NCBI GenBank assembly: GCA_041399205.1
Contig: JAWKTK010000022.1
Location: 62,001-126,000, forward strand
Reading direction: 5' to 3'
DNA: 64,000 nt
Source of the DNA: JAGQOZ01 sp041399205
Lineage (GTDB): Bacteria; Planctomycetota; Planctomycetia; Pirellulales; Pirellulaceae
Under the pieces are notes generated by a model. It was given only the letters and a program-made list of their open reading frames with translations, did not search any database and was not told the DNA's origin. Made by a program: the position numbers and the translations under genes. Below are positions 36,881 through 48,550 of the stretch, in pieces (positions within the stretch are counted from its first letter, which is position 1; every line of letters begins with the position of its first letter).

Positions 36881-39800
36881 TTATGCCAAGAACGTTCCGT
36901 CGTCGTCCAGCGATGCCAACAATTCGTCTGCAATCTGATTGGCTTTGGCCTGTCGCAACGAACTCAACTCAGCAAACACGCTGTCTACTGAAGGAGCGGT
37001 CTGCTGAAAGGCGGTTGCCGCCGCAACGTAAGTCCCTTCTTGGAATGCCGTTACCAGATCCAGCGTGGTGAAATCGCCATCGCCGTTCCAGTCACCTTCA
37101 CCCCAACCAGAATTCAACGCGACTCCGTCTTCATATTCTCCCGCGACAAAAATCGCGACCAAATCACCAGAATTGAAGATGCCGTCTAAGTTGGAATCGC
37201 CTATCGGGAAACCACCCAGCGCCAACCACGCGGTGCGATCCGCGCCGTTCAGCACGCCATCTCCATTGACGTCGTACGTCAAGTTTCCGGTGTTAGTGCG
37301 AACCTGCGTCGACAGCAAATCGATATCGGCCACATCCAGCGTGCCGTTGCCATTAAAATCGCCTGTGATTCCACCGTCAAAAACGGGAGCACCAGGCGTG
37401 GGCGAACCGGCATACCAACTGGCCGCAGCATTGCCGTACAAATTCGCACCCAAGCGTTGCAGCGAATTACCCGTTCCGTCAGCGGCCGTGGGCCACGGAG
37501 TTAGTCCGTCGTAGATGACTTCGTCCACCATGTAACGAGTCACATTGCTGGCGTCGGCGGGGTTGGCTTCCGGCTGCATCAGTCGCACTCGATCATCACC
37601 GTTGCTCAAATTGCCTTGGTATCCGCCAACAATCACCACGCTGTCTGATAGCCCGTAGTGCGTGCGGAACGCCGTCAATTTGGCTTGATTCGTGACGCGA
37701 TCCGGATTGAACGGCACCACAATCAGTGTGCCACCGGCCGGGATCGATACGCCGTCATCAAACGAATAATCGACGCCGCCGCGAATATTCCAATTCGTCA
37801 GGTTAACCGCCAACGCCGTGGGATTGTGAACTTCCACATATTCCAGATCGTTATCGGTCAGTGACAAATCAATGGCCTGTGCCGCCGCGGAAGGTGCTCC
37901 CGGATTGTAGTTCAATTCGCTAATGATCAACGAATTGATTTGCGGAGCGGCATTGGCAGCGCCCAGCGTCAAGCTGGACATCGGTGCCAATCGGCCTGAA
38001 CCGTTGGGAGTACGTCCCAGCGATTGGCCTAATTTGGTCGCACCAAAGTCAACCGCATCCACAATGCGATTCAGAGTACCGCTGGTGTTGGTTGTCGACA
38101 GCCACACTTGGTCTCCGTTGGAACTCAGACCGAAACCGAAATCGCGTTCGTTCAACACCAAGTACTGATTCGGGCCAATTTGCGTTCCATTCGGAATCCG
38201 ATAGTCCAGCAAGTCATTCGCTGAATCGCTCAGATACCAACCACCGATATTAATGGTCTGCGAAGTCGTATTGTACAGTTCGATCGAATCGACCGACTGG
38301 TTGGGATTGGCCAAGACTTCATTGATCACCACGCCAACTGGAGCAATCGGAGCGGCACCTGGAGTGCCATTCACCGCCGTGCTTGCTCGCCAACTATAGT
38401 ACTTCGACTGACGCGCAACCGGAGTGGCAGAATCAATCAATTCCAATGTCGAACCAGTGCCGTCTGCAGCAATCGGCCAAACATCCGAATCACTGTAGTT
38501 GACGGAAGTGATGACGTTGCCCAAGCCATCCAACACATCAATGTCTTCACCACCGTTGTTCAGATTGCCAGAGTATTCTCCGGCCACCGGCAATCCTGCT
38601 CCATAGCGTTGCTGGAACGCTTGTTGATTGGCAACAACCAAGACGTAACCGCCAGGTGCAATGCTGGTGATGGCCGAATGCGAAAAGTCAAATTCGACGG
38701 CATCATTCAATCGCACGCCGACCAAACTGGCGGTAGTGGAACCAGTGTTACGAATTTCAATGAATTCGTAAGCATCGTTTCCGTACGGCGAATTCGGATC
38801 CGTATCCGCAATGGGGTTGTAGTTGACTTCGGTGATGGCCAGCGAAGGCTGACTGGTCACAAAGTAGTATTCCGACGGCCCGCTCCAATCGGTCGCCACG
38901 CCCACCTTGGCTGCCTCGGGACCTCGGTCCGTGGTGTCAAAATTCCGAGCGATCACGTGGGTATTCTGACCAATCGTAATCTTCTGGCCCACCGTCACTT
39001 GACTGGCCGCTGGATTCACCGTGCCATCGGGCATTCTGGGATCCGTGCCGTCGGTGGTGTAGTAAACCACGCCGTTAGGATTGGGCTCAAAGGAGACGCT
39101 TCGACTGACCAGGCCGGCCAAGACCACTTGATCATTACTGCTGGAACTGGAGTTGATCGCTCGCAACGCCAACACGTTTTCACCTATCACCAAGTGTTCC
39201 ACTCCGGCGGACACATCAAAGTCTTCAAAGTTGTCATTGTCGCTGTTACGTCGACTGGAAGCTCGTGAATCCCACGCCAATTCTTCGCGAATGTTGCTCT
39301 GCGCCACTTCCACGCCATTGATGTAAGCAACGAACCCGTCGTCATACTTCATTCGCAACACAAGTCGATCGATATCGTCTAACGAATCGATATTGAACTT
39401 GGTTCGAATCAGGATGGTTGTGCCTCCGTCCACCACTTCGTCCGGATTGACGCGAGTGGCAATCAGGTCATCGAACGTGCCATCGGAAAAGCCAATTCCC
39501 ATAGGGCCGGAATTCCAAGCGTTATCGTTGAAGTTGGGCTGAGTCCACGTGGTGCCCAGATCATTATTGGATGGCACAAAATAGCTAGCTGTGGCTGCGC
39601 CCTTTTCTGGGCTGACCAACGGCGTATCATTGAAGACGTCGATCGGTTCCGGCAGCAATTCAATTTGCGAACCGGCTGCCACTTGAATGCCTTCTACATC
39701 ATCAAAGACATAAGCGCCATTGACGAATGGCAATGCAGGACCAGCGAAATTGGAATCCATGAAACCAGCGCGTTCATGTAGCCACTCTCGCATGTTTTCC

Positions 39801-42800
39801 ACTTCGCCTCGCCATCCGCCAAAACGAGGTCGTACGGCGGTCCAGCGAGTGAAATTGCGGTCGGCGGATTCTTCAATTTCGTCCGCCAGTTTATCGATCA
39901 TGGCGTCAATACCTTCGTCACTGAAGACCGTACGACGATATTCCTGCCAGTGATCCACATAGACTTGCCAGAAGCCAGGATCGTCAAACAAATTGCCCCA
40001 CCACTGCTGAGTGCCGTTGCCAAAGAAATCGGTTCCAAAGTCCGGCACTTCCGATCGCCACACGTACGGATTATCGTCTCGTCCGTCGGTGGATTCGGCT
40101 GACCGATCGAAGTCCCAAATCGGGCCGTACGCAATTTTGTCGTTGACATCTTTGTGGAAGTAGGCACTCAATCGCAACGCGTCGACGTTCATCATCAACA
40201 CGTTCACCAAGTGAGTGTCGACCCACGAATCGACGTCAATGTATTTACTGTAGCCTTCGGGATCGTTGATATCCGGATTGTTAAGCGTCGCTCGGAACTT
40301 GCCGAAGTAGTCTTGAACCCAGTCTTCCTGTTCGGGCGTTGCCTTCTGATCATCTCGAGCGGTCCGGCTGTTGGGGCTCTTCGGTTCGACCCAGTTAATC
40401 GTCTGCCCGCCCGCGCTGAAGCCACCGGCATCGGGATCAGAACGGTCAATTTTCCAGATGTATCCGCCCGAAATATTTTCGTCAGGATCACCGTTTACCG
40501 GATCAATGGTGCCAGCGCCTTCGGTGGGAAGTGCCGTCACATCCGGCGTGATCCTTTGCACGTCTACTCGGTCCGGATTCCGTTCAATCTTGTCCATCAA
40601 GACGTACATGCCGTGGTAGTCGGCTTCGGAAACGGTGCCGTCGCCAAAGTTGTAATAGACTTCCACGTTGCGATAATGCGGCGCCCATTGGTCGACGGCA
40701 TTGCTCATGTCAAACGCCAGTTGGTTTCGCATCATTGCTCGATCAAAATCATACGGTGCGTGCAACACCCAGTCGCTGGCGTTGGCCAGTCCTAGCAGAC
40801 GCGAATCATCGTCATCGTCTTGCGTGATGCCGTCTTGGCCCCAAATTTCGAACGACATATTGGGCTTGGCCTGTCCCGCGGTACTGGAACCACGGCGTTG
40901 AATACCACCTCGTCCCAGGTAGTTCACGTAGTTTTCGTCCAGCGTAGCGCGACCCGTGGCTTCGTCTCGGTCAAAGATGATGACGTTGGTGGAAGTCAGA
41001 GTTCGGGACGTATCACCTTGGATGCGTTGCCCCAGCGAATCCAAAATGATGATGGGCACGTTAGAAGAACGGTCTCGCAATTCTTCGTCCACGGCAATGT
41101 AGGTGGCATTGACCGTGGCACTGGGATCCAAGGGGTTTTGGACCGAATTGTCAAACGTCTTGGCTTGGAACATAGCCGAAGTCGTTAATTCGAACGGACC
41201 GGTGTACAGCGTTGAAGTTTCGGTTGGAACGCTACCGTCAATGGTGTAGCGAATTTCCAAGTTTGGCGCTGGGTTGGGAATATTCAATTCGATGGTCTGG
41301 GAACCAAAGAAGATGCCGTCATCGCCAGTAATTTGTGGTACAGGCGCGGCCGCGGTGGCATTTGCTTCGCCCGGAGTCGGCACGGCAAAGTACCGCAAAG
41401 TACTGTCCAAGACTTCGCTGACGGTCATGGTGGCATCAAAAAAGAAGTCATCGTCATTGGCCGCCACGTTGTAGCCAGCAATCGAAAGTACGTTTTGACC
41501 TTGCCGCAGTTTGTCAATGTGTTGGCTAAGATTGAATTGACGAACGGGAATGGAACCGAATACCGCTCCAAACTCACCTTCTGCGTTCGAATTCCAAGTG
41601 AAGTCAATCGGCACGTTTTCAGCCAGAACTTGTTGACCGTTCAAGTAGGCGACAAAACCGTCGTCAAAGCGAGTGACCAAGGATAGCTCGTCAAAGCGAG
41701 CAGGATCGCCGGTAACGCTGAACGGAATTCGCATGTAAACGGACGACGATACATTCCGCATGGCCGCCTTTCATTCACACCAATCTCGGGACCGGCCACC
41801 GGTGATTCGTCAGGCGAATCAGCGTTTTTTCGAAGAAATCAAGAAAGTACGCCGTGACGTCATCACTTTCCGTATTGCCGGACGGGCCGACTCGCAGATC
41901 CGTCACGCCCGGAAAATTCTCGGTGCCATCCACCACGGTGTCGATCAAAGTCCATTCGTCTGCTTCGTTAATTTTGAAATAGGCATTCCACGCTTGGTTC
42001 GCAGAATCTCGTTCCAGTCGCAAGAAATAGCTGTCTCGACCCACGCTCACTCGCTGGCCCAAAACTTCGTTGTCGCCATTGATCAAGCGGAAGTAGAGCC
42101 GAGAACTATATTGAAGCTGCAAAGCAACTCGACCGGTAGTCGCATCATACAACGCAATCCCCGCACCACCTCGACTGGCGCCGGTTTCCACGTGCGTGAT
42201 CACGCTAAAGTCCGAAGGATTATTTGGCACGCTACGATAGACGACAGGCCCGAGGCCGCGAGATTCGTCGCCTACCAGCGGCTGATCCGCAGGCACGGTC
42301 AGGCGAAGTCGCCCGCTTTCCACTGCTGCGGTGCTGGTGCCGCCAGCCGGAATATCAACCGTCCAATCACCGCCTAGCGAATTGAATTCGTCGCGAACAT
42401 TGAAGCCGGATTGCAATACTTCATACCCTACGGCGCCGTTGCCGGATGACCAGGACGCGTCATTAAATGTGGTCGAAGTCCACGTCGTGCCCAGCGAATC
42501 GTTCGTCGGTACAAATGCCTTGATGGGTGCATCGTCTGGAATCAAGACGGCGTTGTCTCGACCTACGGCAATCCCGTACGACTGATCTTCAAATTGTTCG
42601 GGATATTCGGGCGCAAACTCCTGCGCAATCGTTCCGTCTGGCTTGACCAACGCCAAATATTCACCGCCTCCCGAGAGCCGGAAATTGGTGTGGACGTTAC
42701 CAGCCGCGTCCGGAGCATCGTCGCCCGAAGCAAAGACTAAGACTTGATCATTGCCGGGAAGTTGTAGGTCAGGAAACTGCCATTGCGTCAAATCATTCGC

Positions 42801-43052
42801 GTCGTCCGTCAGGTACCAACCGACCAAGTTCATGGGATCAGAAGACCGATTGGTGATTTCAATCCAATCAGAATAGTCACCGTTGCCATCTTGAATGGTA
42901 CTGGCATTGGTTGCCTGGAATTCGCTAATAATCGGATCGCCGGCGAGCATCTGTTTGGGCTCGAGCGTTTCCAGCATCCGAGTGCGATCGAGCGTCCTGC
43001 GGACTGCATTCGTTCGCCGTGATCCAATTCCCTTGCGTGACTTACGCGACAT
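36881..43052 (-). CDS. second giant secreted CotH-kinase / lamin-tail protein with dockerin-like tail, frame broken twice
   Basis: About 2057 aa when joined. Start is the ATG at 43052 with AGGAG 7 bases upstream; the planctomycete motif is RMLETLEPKQMLAGD. Approximate layout: lamin-tail 35-140; CotH kinase 660-1000 (KPNMSFEIW, MMRNQLAFDM, PIWDFDRS); chitobiase-like folds near 600 and 1325 (YTIDGSVP, YYTTDGTDP); lamin-tail domains near 1400, 1570 and 1705; dockerin-like pair 1890-2020. Break 1: six T at 41825-41830 where seven keep the frame. Break 2: near 41762-41766, one G missing in a minus-strand GGGCC context. The bridging frame between them reads SPDESPVAGPEIGVNERR. It shares domain order with the protein at 6011-11524, so the two are paralogues. 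Confidence 0.88.
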
Positions 43053-43731
43053 ATTCGAACTCCTCACCCTCGATATTCATTTGCTGCCAAATCGGCGCGG
43101 ATTGCAATTCAACTACGCACCTGGAAACGCATCACCGGTTCGCCGCACTGCATTTCCTAAAAACAAGAAACTAAATTGGCGATGACATCCGACGTTCTTC
43201 CAATTGAGACCCCTCTGGCCAAATTGACCTTCGCATCTGAAACGTCGAAATACTCACTGCCGAACGATTTGCCGTCCTCTGTTCGCTTCAATACACCAAG
43301 CCACTTCACTCCTCCTTGCCAACAAAAGAAGCGAATCACGGCGACTGGATATCTACTCGCAAATCATTCTGATTCAGAAACCGCACAATGTCAAAGTTGT
43401 TGTAATCGAATTATCCTGCCGAATCGACCAGAACCAAAAGTAATGTTTCATGCGATTGGCACGCTCGGACGCTGTCGAGCACCACCTTTAGGCGAAAAAA
43501 TGCGAGCAGCCTCTGGTCAGCCTCTGGTCCGTTCGGCATCGCAGTCGCCCAGGTGGGTCATGCACTCCGACTTGGTCACGGAACTGTTCGTCCAACGACA
43601 AGACCATGCCCGAGATTTCCTGTCTGTCGATGATTAGTTCGTACTTGTGGCAAATGAACGCCGAAGATAAAATACGCGATTCGTTCAATGAACATGTCAT
43701 GGCTAACCCTATCATCGGGGGCTGGAAGAAA
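43053..43731. other. 679-base gene-free region between the CotH gene and rpmE
   Basis: Divergent spacer that must contain promoters for the leftward CotH gene and rightward rpmE. It includes a tandem duplication of CAGCCTCTGGT near 43505-43530. The rpmE frame is open back to 43606, but that upstream part does not resemble ribosomal protein L31. No RNA gene recognised. Confidence 0.45.
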
Positions 43732-43974
43732 ATGAAAAAAGAAGGACATCCCGCTTACTACCAGACGAAAGTCACGTGTGGATGCGGTAACACGTTTGTC
43801 ACCGGGGGGACTCGCCCCGAATTGGTCGTCGATATTTGCAGCGCTTGCCATCCGTTTTACACCGGCAAGCTAAAATATGTGGACACCGCCGGTCGGATTG
43901 AAAAATTCAAAACTAAATTTGCTAGCGGCAACTATGCCAGCTTGCAGACGAAGAAAAAGAAGGGCAAGTCTTAA
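43732..43974 (+). CDS. rpmE: 50S ribosomal protein L31
   Basis: 80 aa from the ATG at 43732, giving the usual L31 length; upstream in-frame ATGs (43606 and later) would add unrelated residues. It is the zinc-type L31: Cys16 and Cys18 in VTCGCGN, and Cys37 and Cys40 in DICSACHPFYTG. The C-tail is basic (KTKKKKGKS-like, typical of L31). Part of the large ribosomal subunit near the central protuberance. A terminator follows, then prfA, the usual rpmE-prfA neighbourhood. Confidence 0.94.
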   Translation: MKKEGHPAYYQTKVTCGCGNTFVTGGTRPELVVDICSACHPFYTGKLKYVDTAGRIEKFKTKFASGNYASLQTKKKKGKS

Positions 43975-43984
43975 CTGCCAATCC

Positions 43985-44033
43985 AAACGATCTCGGCGCC
44001 GTGCGTTACACGGTGTCGAGATCGTTTTTCTTT
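43985..44033 (+). terminator. Rho-independent terminator after rpmE
   Basis: A 19-bp stem, AAACGATCTCGGCGCCGTG (43985-44003) with CACGGTGTCGAGATCGTTT (44009-44027), contains two G-U pairs and a 5-base loop, and is followed by TTCTTT. It begins 10 bases past the rpmE stop. Confidence 0.9.
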
Positions 44034-44168
44034 GCGCGAATCTCTAACGCGACACCATCTTTGCCCCCGTTGAACGTCCCTGATTCGAACCACGTCGCCG
44101 AATCACAAGTATCGGTATTGAAACTCAACTGAAAATGCTCCGACGAAATTGTTCGGAAGGAAACTCCC

Positions 44169-45245
44169 ATGCGAGACATGCTTGAAGGAAAACTCAAACG
44201 TTTTGAAACGCTGGAAAAGCAGCTTTCCGATCCCACCGTGCTGTCCGACTCCAACCGCATGGCTGCGGTGGCGCGAGAACACGGATCGCTAGGCCGTTTG
44301 GCCAAAAAATACAAAACGTTCAAACAGCTTTCCGACGAAATTTCGGAAGCCAAAGAACTGGCCGACAGCGAAGACGAAGACATGAGCGAACTGGCGCTTG
44401 CCGAACTTCCGGATCTGAAAAAGAAACGAGAAAAAGTGTGGCGAGAACTGCTGGACATGACCATCGGCGGCGAAGAAGCCAACCGCAGTCGCTGCGTGAT
44501 GGAAATCCGCGCCGGAACCGGCGGTGACGAAGCAGCCTTGTTTGCCGGCAACCTGTACCAAATGTACAAGAAGCATGCTGAAACCAAAGGCTGGAAGGTC
44601 GAAGTCATGGACGTCAGCGAAACCGAACTCGGCGGTTTCAAAGAAATCATCCTGGCGTTTGAAGGTGAAGGCGTTTATCGCGAACTGCAGTATGAAAGTG
44701 GCGGCCATCGCGTGCAACGAGTTCCAGAAACGGAAACTAAGGGACGAGTTCACACGTCGGCGGCAACCGTGGCCGTGCTACCAGAACCGGAAGATGTGGA
44801 AGTCAATCTGAAACCCGATGACTACCGCAAGGATACCTGCCGCGCCAGCGGTCCCGGTGGTCAGAAGGTGAACAAGACCGATTCGGCGGTGCGACTTACG
44901 CATTATGAAACCGGCATCGTTGTCACCATCCAAGACGAAAAAAGCCAACACAAGAATTACGCCAAAGCACTTCGCGTCCTTAAGTCTCGTTTGTACGAAC
45001 ACAAGCTGCGCGAAGAAAACGAAAAACGCTCCAGCGAACGCAAGTCATTAGTCGGTTCCGGAGACCGCAGCCAACGCATCCGAACCTACAACTTCCCTGA
45101 AAACCGAGTGACCGATCATCGGATCAATTTCACGTTGTACAAGCTGGATCAAGTCATTGCAGGAGCCATGCAACCGGTCACCGACGCGCTGATTGATCAT
45201 GATCGCCAAGCGCTGCGTGACTCGATGGGTGACTTGGAAGATTAA
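44169..45245 (+). CDS. prfA: peptide chain release factor 1
   Basis: 358 aa, standard RF1 length, ATG at 44169 preceded by GGAAGGAA. The codon-recognition tripeptide region reads VPETETKGRVHTS; Pro-Glu-Thr at ~186-188 fits the RF1 PxT motif rather than the SPF of RF2. The catalytic GGQ is at ~230-232 (SGPGGQKVNKTDSAVR). It terminates translation at UAA and UAG. The two open-frame-interrupting TGA codons elsewhere in the window would be read by RF2, not by this protein. 130 bases without recognised features separate it from the next gene. Confidence 0.97.
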   Translation: MRDMLEGKLKRFETLEKQLSDPTVLSDSNRMAAVAREHGSLGRLAKKYKTFKQLSDEISEAKELADSEDEDMSELALAELPDLKKKREKVWRELLDMTIGGEEANRSRCVMEIRAGTGGDEAALFAGNLYQMYKKHAETKGWKVEVMDVSETELGGFKEIILAFEGEGVYRELQYESGGHRVQRVPETETKGRVHTSAATVAVLPEPEDVEVNLKPDDYRKDTCRASGPGGQKVNKTDSAVRLTHYETGIVVTIQDEKSQHKNYAKALRVLKSRLYEHKLREENEKRSSERKSLVGSGDRSQRIRTYNFPENRVTDHRINFTLYKLDQVIAGAMQPVTDALIDHDRQALRDSMGDLED

Positions 45246-45376
45246 TTCGCGAGCGAAAGGTTTGGCATTGGCAGCGAGATTTCACCATCGCCAAGTCTTG
45301 TTTCGCGCCAGGCATTGACTTAGGCTACGGCAGGTACTGTTTCGTTCGCCGCAGCTTTTTTCGATTTCATCACACC

Positions 45377-46949
45377 ATGCCTGGATTGCAATTCGTCGAT
45401 TGGATGCTGATTGGCCTGTACGCCATCGGCACTTTGGCATTGGGGTTATTCTATGGTCGAAAACAAGAATCGACCGAAGAATATTTTGTGGCTAAACGAA
45501 GTGTGCATCCCGTCTTGGTGGGCGTGTCACTATTTGCCACGCTGCTGAGCACGATTTCATACTTGTCCATGCCCGGGGAAGGAGCCGGTAAGGGGCCGGT
45601 CTTCTTGGTTTCCATGCTGGCCTACCCCGTGATCTATTGGGTAATAGCTCATCTACTGTTACCGGTCTACATGCAGCATCGAGTGACCAGTGCGTATGAA
45701 CTTTTAGAGAGCCGTTTGGGGCTGAGCGTCCGTTTGCTGGGTGCCACCATGTTTCTTGTGCTGCGTTTGGTATGGATGACGTTGCTAGTCAACGCTGCGT
45801 CGGACGCCATGATCGTGATGATGGGAATCGATCCCAAATGGACTCCGCTGGTAGCCGGCGTCATTGGTGCAGTTGCCATTACGTATACTTCGCTGGGCGG
45901 GCTGCAAGCGGTCATCATTACCGACTTCCTGCAAACGGTGCTGCTGGCGGGCGGAGCGGTTTTGGTGGTGGCAACCATTTCGTTCGCGCTGGGTGGTTTT
46001 CAATGGTTTCCCACGACTTGGCAACCAACCTGGGACACGCAACCCATTTTTAGCTGGGACCCGAAGACTCGCACGACCGCCGTCGGCAGCGTCCTTTCAG
46101 TGTTGATCTGGTATGTGGCCACCATGGGCGGCGACCAGACGTCGGTTCAGCGTTTCATGGCGACAACCAATTTGGCAGCTGCGCGAAAAGCGGTGCGAAT
46201 CCAATTGGCCATTACCGTGGGCGTCCACATTTTGCTGTTCTTGACCGGCTTTGCCTTGCTCAGCTATTTCCGCACGAATCCGCAGTTTTTGCCCAGCGAC
46301 ATCGATATCAAAGCGAACGCCGATCAACTGTTTCCAAGGTATATCGCCTTTCATCTGCCCGTCGGCATCTCCGGCTTAGTCGCAGCCGCGATGTTTGCGG
46401 CCGCCATGTCTAGTGTTGATTCGGGAGTGAATTCAATTACGGCGGTGGTGCAAACCGATTTCTTGGATCGCTTGGGGATTTCGTCCCACGTCAGAACGAA
46501 CTCACATTTGGATTTCTGCTGACTACTGGCGTTGTTGATCGGCGGCGTTGTCGTGTCGTGTTTCGTTGGTCGATTACGTCCAAGGCAACATCATGGCCAT
46601 CACCAATAAAGATCAGAACTTGTTAGCGGTTCCCATTTTTTGTCTCTTCGTGTTTGCGTTGTTCATTCCCAAAGCCAAGCCGCTGGGAGTCTGGATTGAT
46701 CACTGGTTTGCTTTGCCGTGGCAGTATCCATCGCCTTTCCGGGCCCATCGTTTATTGGCTGCACATACGCTGGAACGTACCGCTGGAAACCTTGGAGTAG
46801 AATTGCTGGCAAACGGCCAATCCGCCTGCCAAGATCCCATCAGCTTTCAGTGGATCGGTCCAGTGACACTAATTGCGGATCTAACCGTCGGCACGTTGGT
46901 GTCTTGGATGATTTCCGGTCGACGCAAGACCGCTCCCGTCAGCGTATGA
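45377..46949 (+). pseudogene. sodium:solute symporter gene, degraded in its 3' third
   Basis: The first 376 codons read as a normal symporter (YGRKQESTEEYFVAKRSVHP; AAAMFAAAMSSVDSGVNSITA), then the frame is damaged. An in-frame TGA at 46520-46522 is followed in the same frame by LLALLIGGVVVSCFV. One extra base lies near 46565-46567; DYVQGNIMAITNK continues in the new frame. One base is missing near 46697-46700, another near 46737 and another near 46794 (GG for GGG). The tail ISFQWIGPVTLIADLTVGTLVSW then reaches a stop at 46947-46949. Five lesions in ~300 bases fit a pseudogene better than scattered error, although the missing-G signature is the same as elsewhere in the window. Confidence 0.82.
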
Positions 46950-46987
46950 CGACATGCGGATTCCAAAGACCAATCCAAGCCCCTTCG

Positions 46988-48550
46988 TCATTCTGCGAAC
47001 AATTCTAACCGGCGGTACAGCGAATCCCATTTGTGAATTCGTACCGACCCTTTCCAGATGTGGCCCGGTTCCAGCGAATCGAGCGTTTTGTTCATCTGTT
47101 CCGGAAAGAAGATGCGAACTTCGGATTCCGTTCCGAGTAGTTTGCCGGACAATGTCTTGCCCGTGTTGTAGCGGTCATCATCAAAGTAGCTGAGCGTTGT
47201 GACAATGCGTTCAACTTCGACCTCGGCTGGAAACGACTGTTGAGAAGCTTCGTCTACAATCCGGCGTTGATCGCTGCCAAATGTGCTGCGGTCCGCCAGT
47301 CGCTGAATGATGGCCGCTAGAGAACCAAATTCGGTGCTTGCGGACGAAGTGTTCTGATTCGCAGCGAACGGATTTGCCGGTTCGCTTGTCACTGGCGAAT
47401 TTTCATGACCTGCGTCGTCACCAACCGATCCAGCTCGATTCGCTTGCCACGCGGACGTTGCTGGCAAATCGACGGCATCTATCGGCTCCACTGGTTCGGC
47501 CACCGAAGTTTTTCTGATTTCGGTTGTTTCCGCCGAATCGTGTACTAACGCGGGAACGTTGTCCGACAAATCCGCTGCAAATGGAAGCGGAATCACCTGC
47601 AGTTTTTTGGCTTCTTTCCAATCGGGTGACATGGGGATGTCAATTCGAATACGAGCTTCCCACTCCAAATAATTGTCCGACGCTTCAAAGCTGTACGCCG
47701 TCGTTTCCGGAAACGGAATCTTTTTGGAAACTCGAAACGGCTTGGCCGCAACTTGCCCCGCTGGATGCAATTGAACGACTGATTCGTGGATTTTGTGGCG
47801 ATGGGTTGTGCGGTCGGTTCCGCTTCCCGAGATCACTCGTTCTTGACCTATCAACGTCATGGTGATTTCGTTTACGGAAAAAGACGATTTTGGTACGAAT
47901 TCAAATTCAAACGACCACGGTTCGCTGGGCGCCACCACCAAATGCGGAATCGTGAATTTTGCTTCGCGAATTTTGGCAGCCAGCATCTGCTTGCGAATAA
48001 AGTAGACTGCGTAGCCCAGCAACACAAACGGCAACAGAAAGATAAACACAAACGAAAAGATCAGTAGCAGTATGCCAACAATCGTGAGCCCAATCGCGCC
48101 GCCACTGGTCGATTTGGCCGATTTCTCGTTCAGGCGTACTTCGGTTCGCGACGTAGGAAAAACCGCTGGGCGTTTGCCCGGCACCACAATGAATTCTTGT
48201 TCCGACTTGGGATTCAGCGCCCACGCGACATCGACATCTGCTTTGACGTAATGGTCCACATTCAGATAGTGGCCTCGATACGTAAACGGAAATTCATCGG
48301 CGGTAAATTGAAATGGCAATACCAAATCGTCACCCGTGGTCAGTTGGCTCGCTTCGCTCAGCATGAAGACTTGCTTGTCACCCGTCGCCCGATTGCCTCG
48401 CCCATGCGTTCGCCACTGATACGTCAGTCGAATCCCCTTGGCGTTCACGTTCTGATTGACGGACACCAAGACTTTCCCGGAAACCGTTTCTCCGCCGCGA
48501 TAGGTGCGGTCTGGCTTATCGAACACAATTCGAACATCGCACTTAGACAT
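46988..48550 (-). CDS. arrestin-fold-like protein with central membrane segment
   Basis: 520 aa from the ATG at 48550, which overlaps the stop of the ATPase gene (ATGTCTAA), so translation is coupled. Residues ~1-140 look like an arrestin/Spo0M-type beta-sandwich (VRIVFDKPDRTYRGGETVSG; LPFQFTADEFPF). Residues ~155-200 contain a long hydrophobic pair (GLTIVGILLLIFSFVFIFLL...LLGYAVYFI). A second beta-sandwich follows (~215-330, PWSFEFEFVPKSSFSVNEITM), then an acidic low-complexity linker and a C-terminal folded region of ~100 residues. No catalytic motif. The family name is inferred from pattern, and the function is unknown. It may be the membrane partner of the ATPase. Confidence 0.7.
   Translation of the reverse strand: MSKCDVRIVFDKPDRTYRGGETVSGKVLVSVNQNVNAKGIRLTYQWRTHGRGNRATGDKQVFMLSEASQLTTGDDLVLPFQFTADEFPFTYRGHYLNVDHYVKADVDVAWALNPKSEQEFIVVPGKRPAVFPTSRTEVRLNEKSAKSTSGGAIGLTIVGILLLIFSFVFIFLLPFVLLGYAVYFIRKQMLAAKIREAKFTIPHLVVAPSEPWSFEFEFVPKSSFSVNEITMTLIGQERVISGSGTDRTTHRHKIHESVVQLHPAGQVAAKPFRVSKKIPFPETTAYSFEASDNYLEWEARIRIDIPMSPDWKEAKKLQVIPLPFAADLSDNVPALVHDSAETTEIRKTSVAEPVEPIDAVDLPATSAWQANRAGSVGDDAGHENSPVTSEPANPFAANQNTSSASTEFGSLAAIIQRLADRSTFGSDQRRIVDEASQQSFPAEVEVERIVTTLSYFDDDRYNTGKTLSGKLLGTESEVRIFFPEQMNKTLDSLEPGHIWKGSVRIHKWDSLYRRLELFAE

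Noticed and set aside
43606..43731. N-terminally extended L31 starting at 43606
   Set aside because: The extra 42 residues do not resemble L31, and the ATG at 43732 gives the normal length and start.
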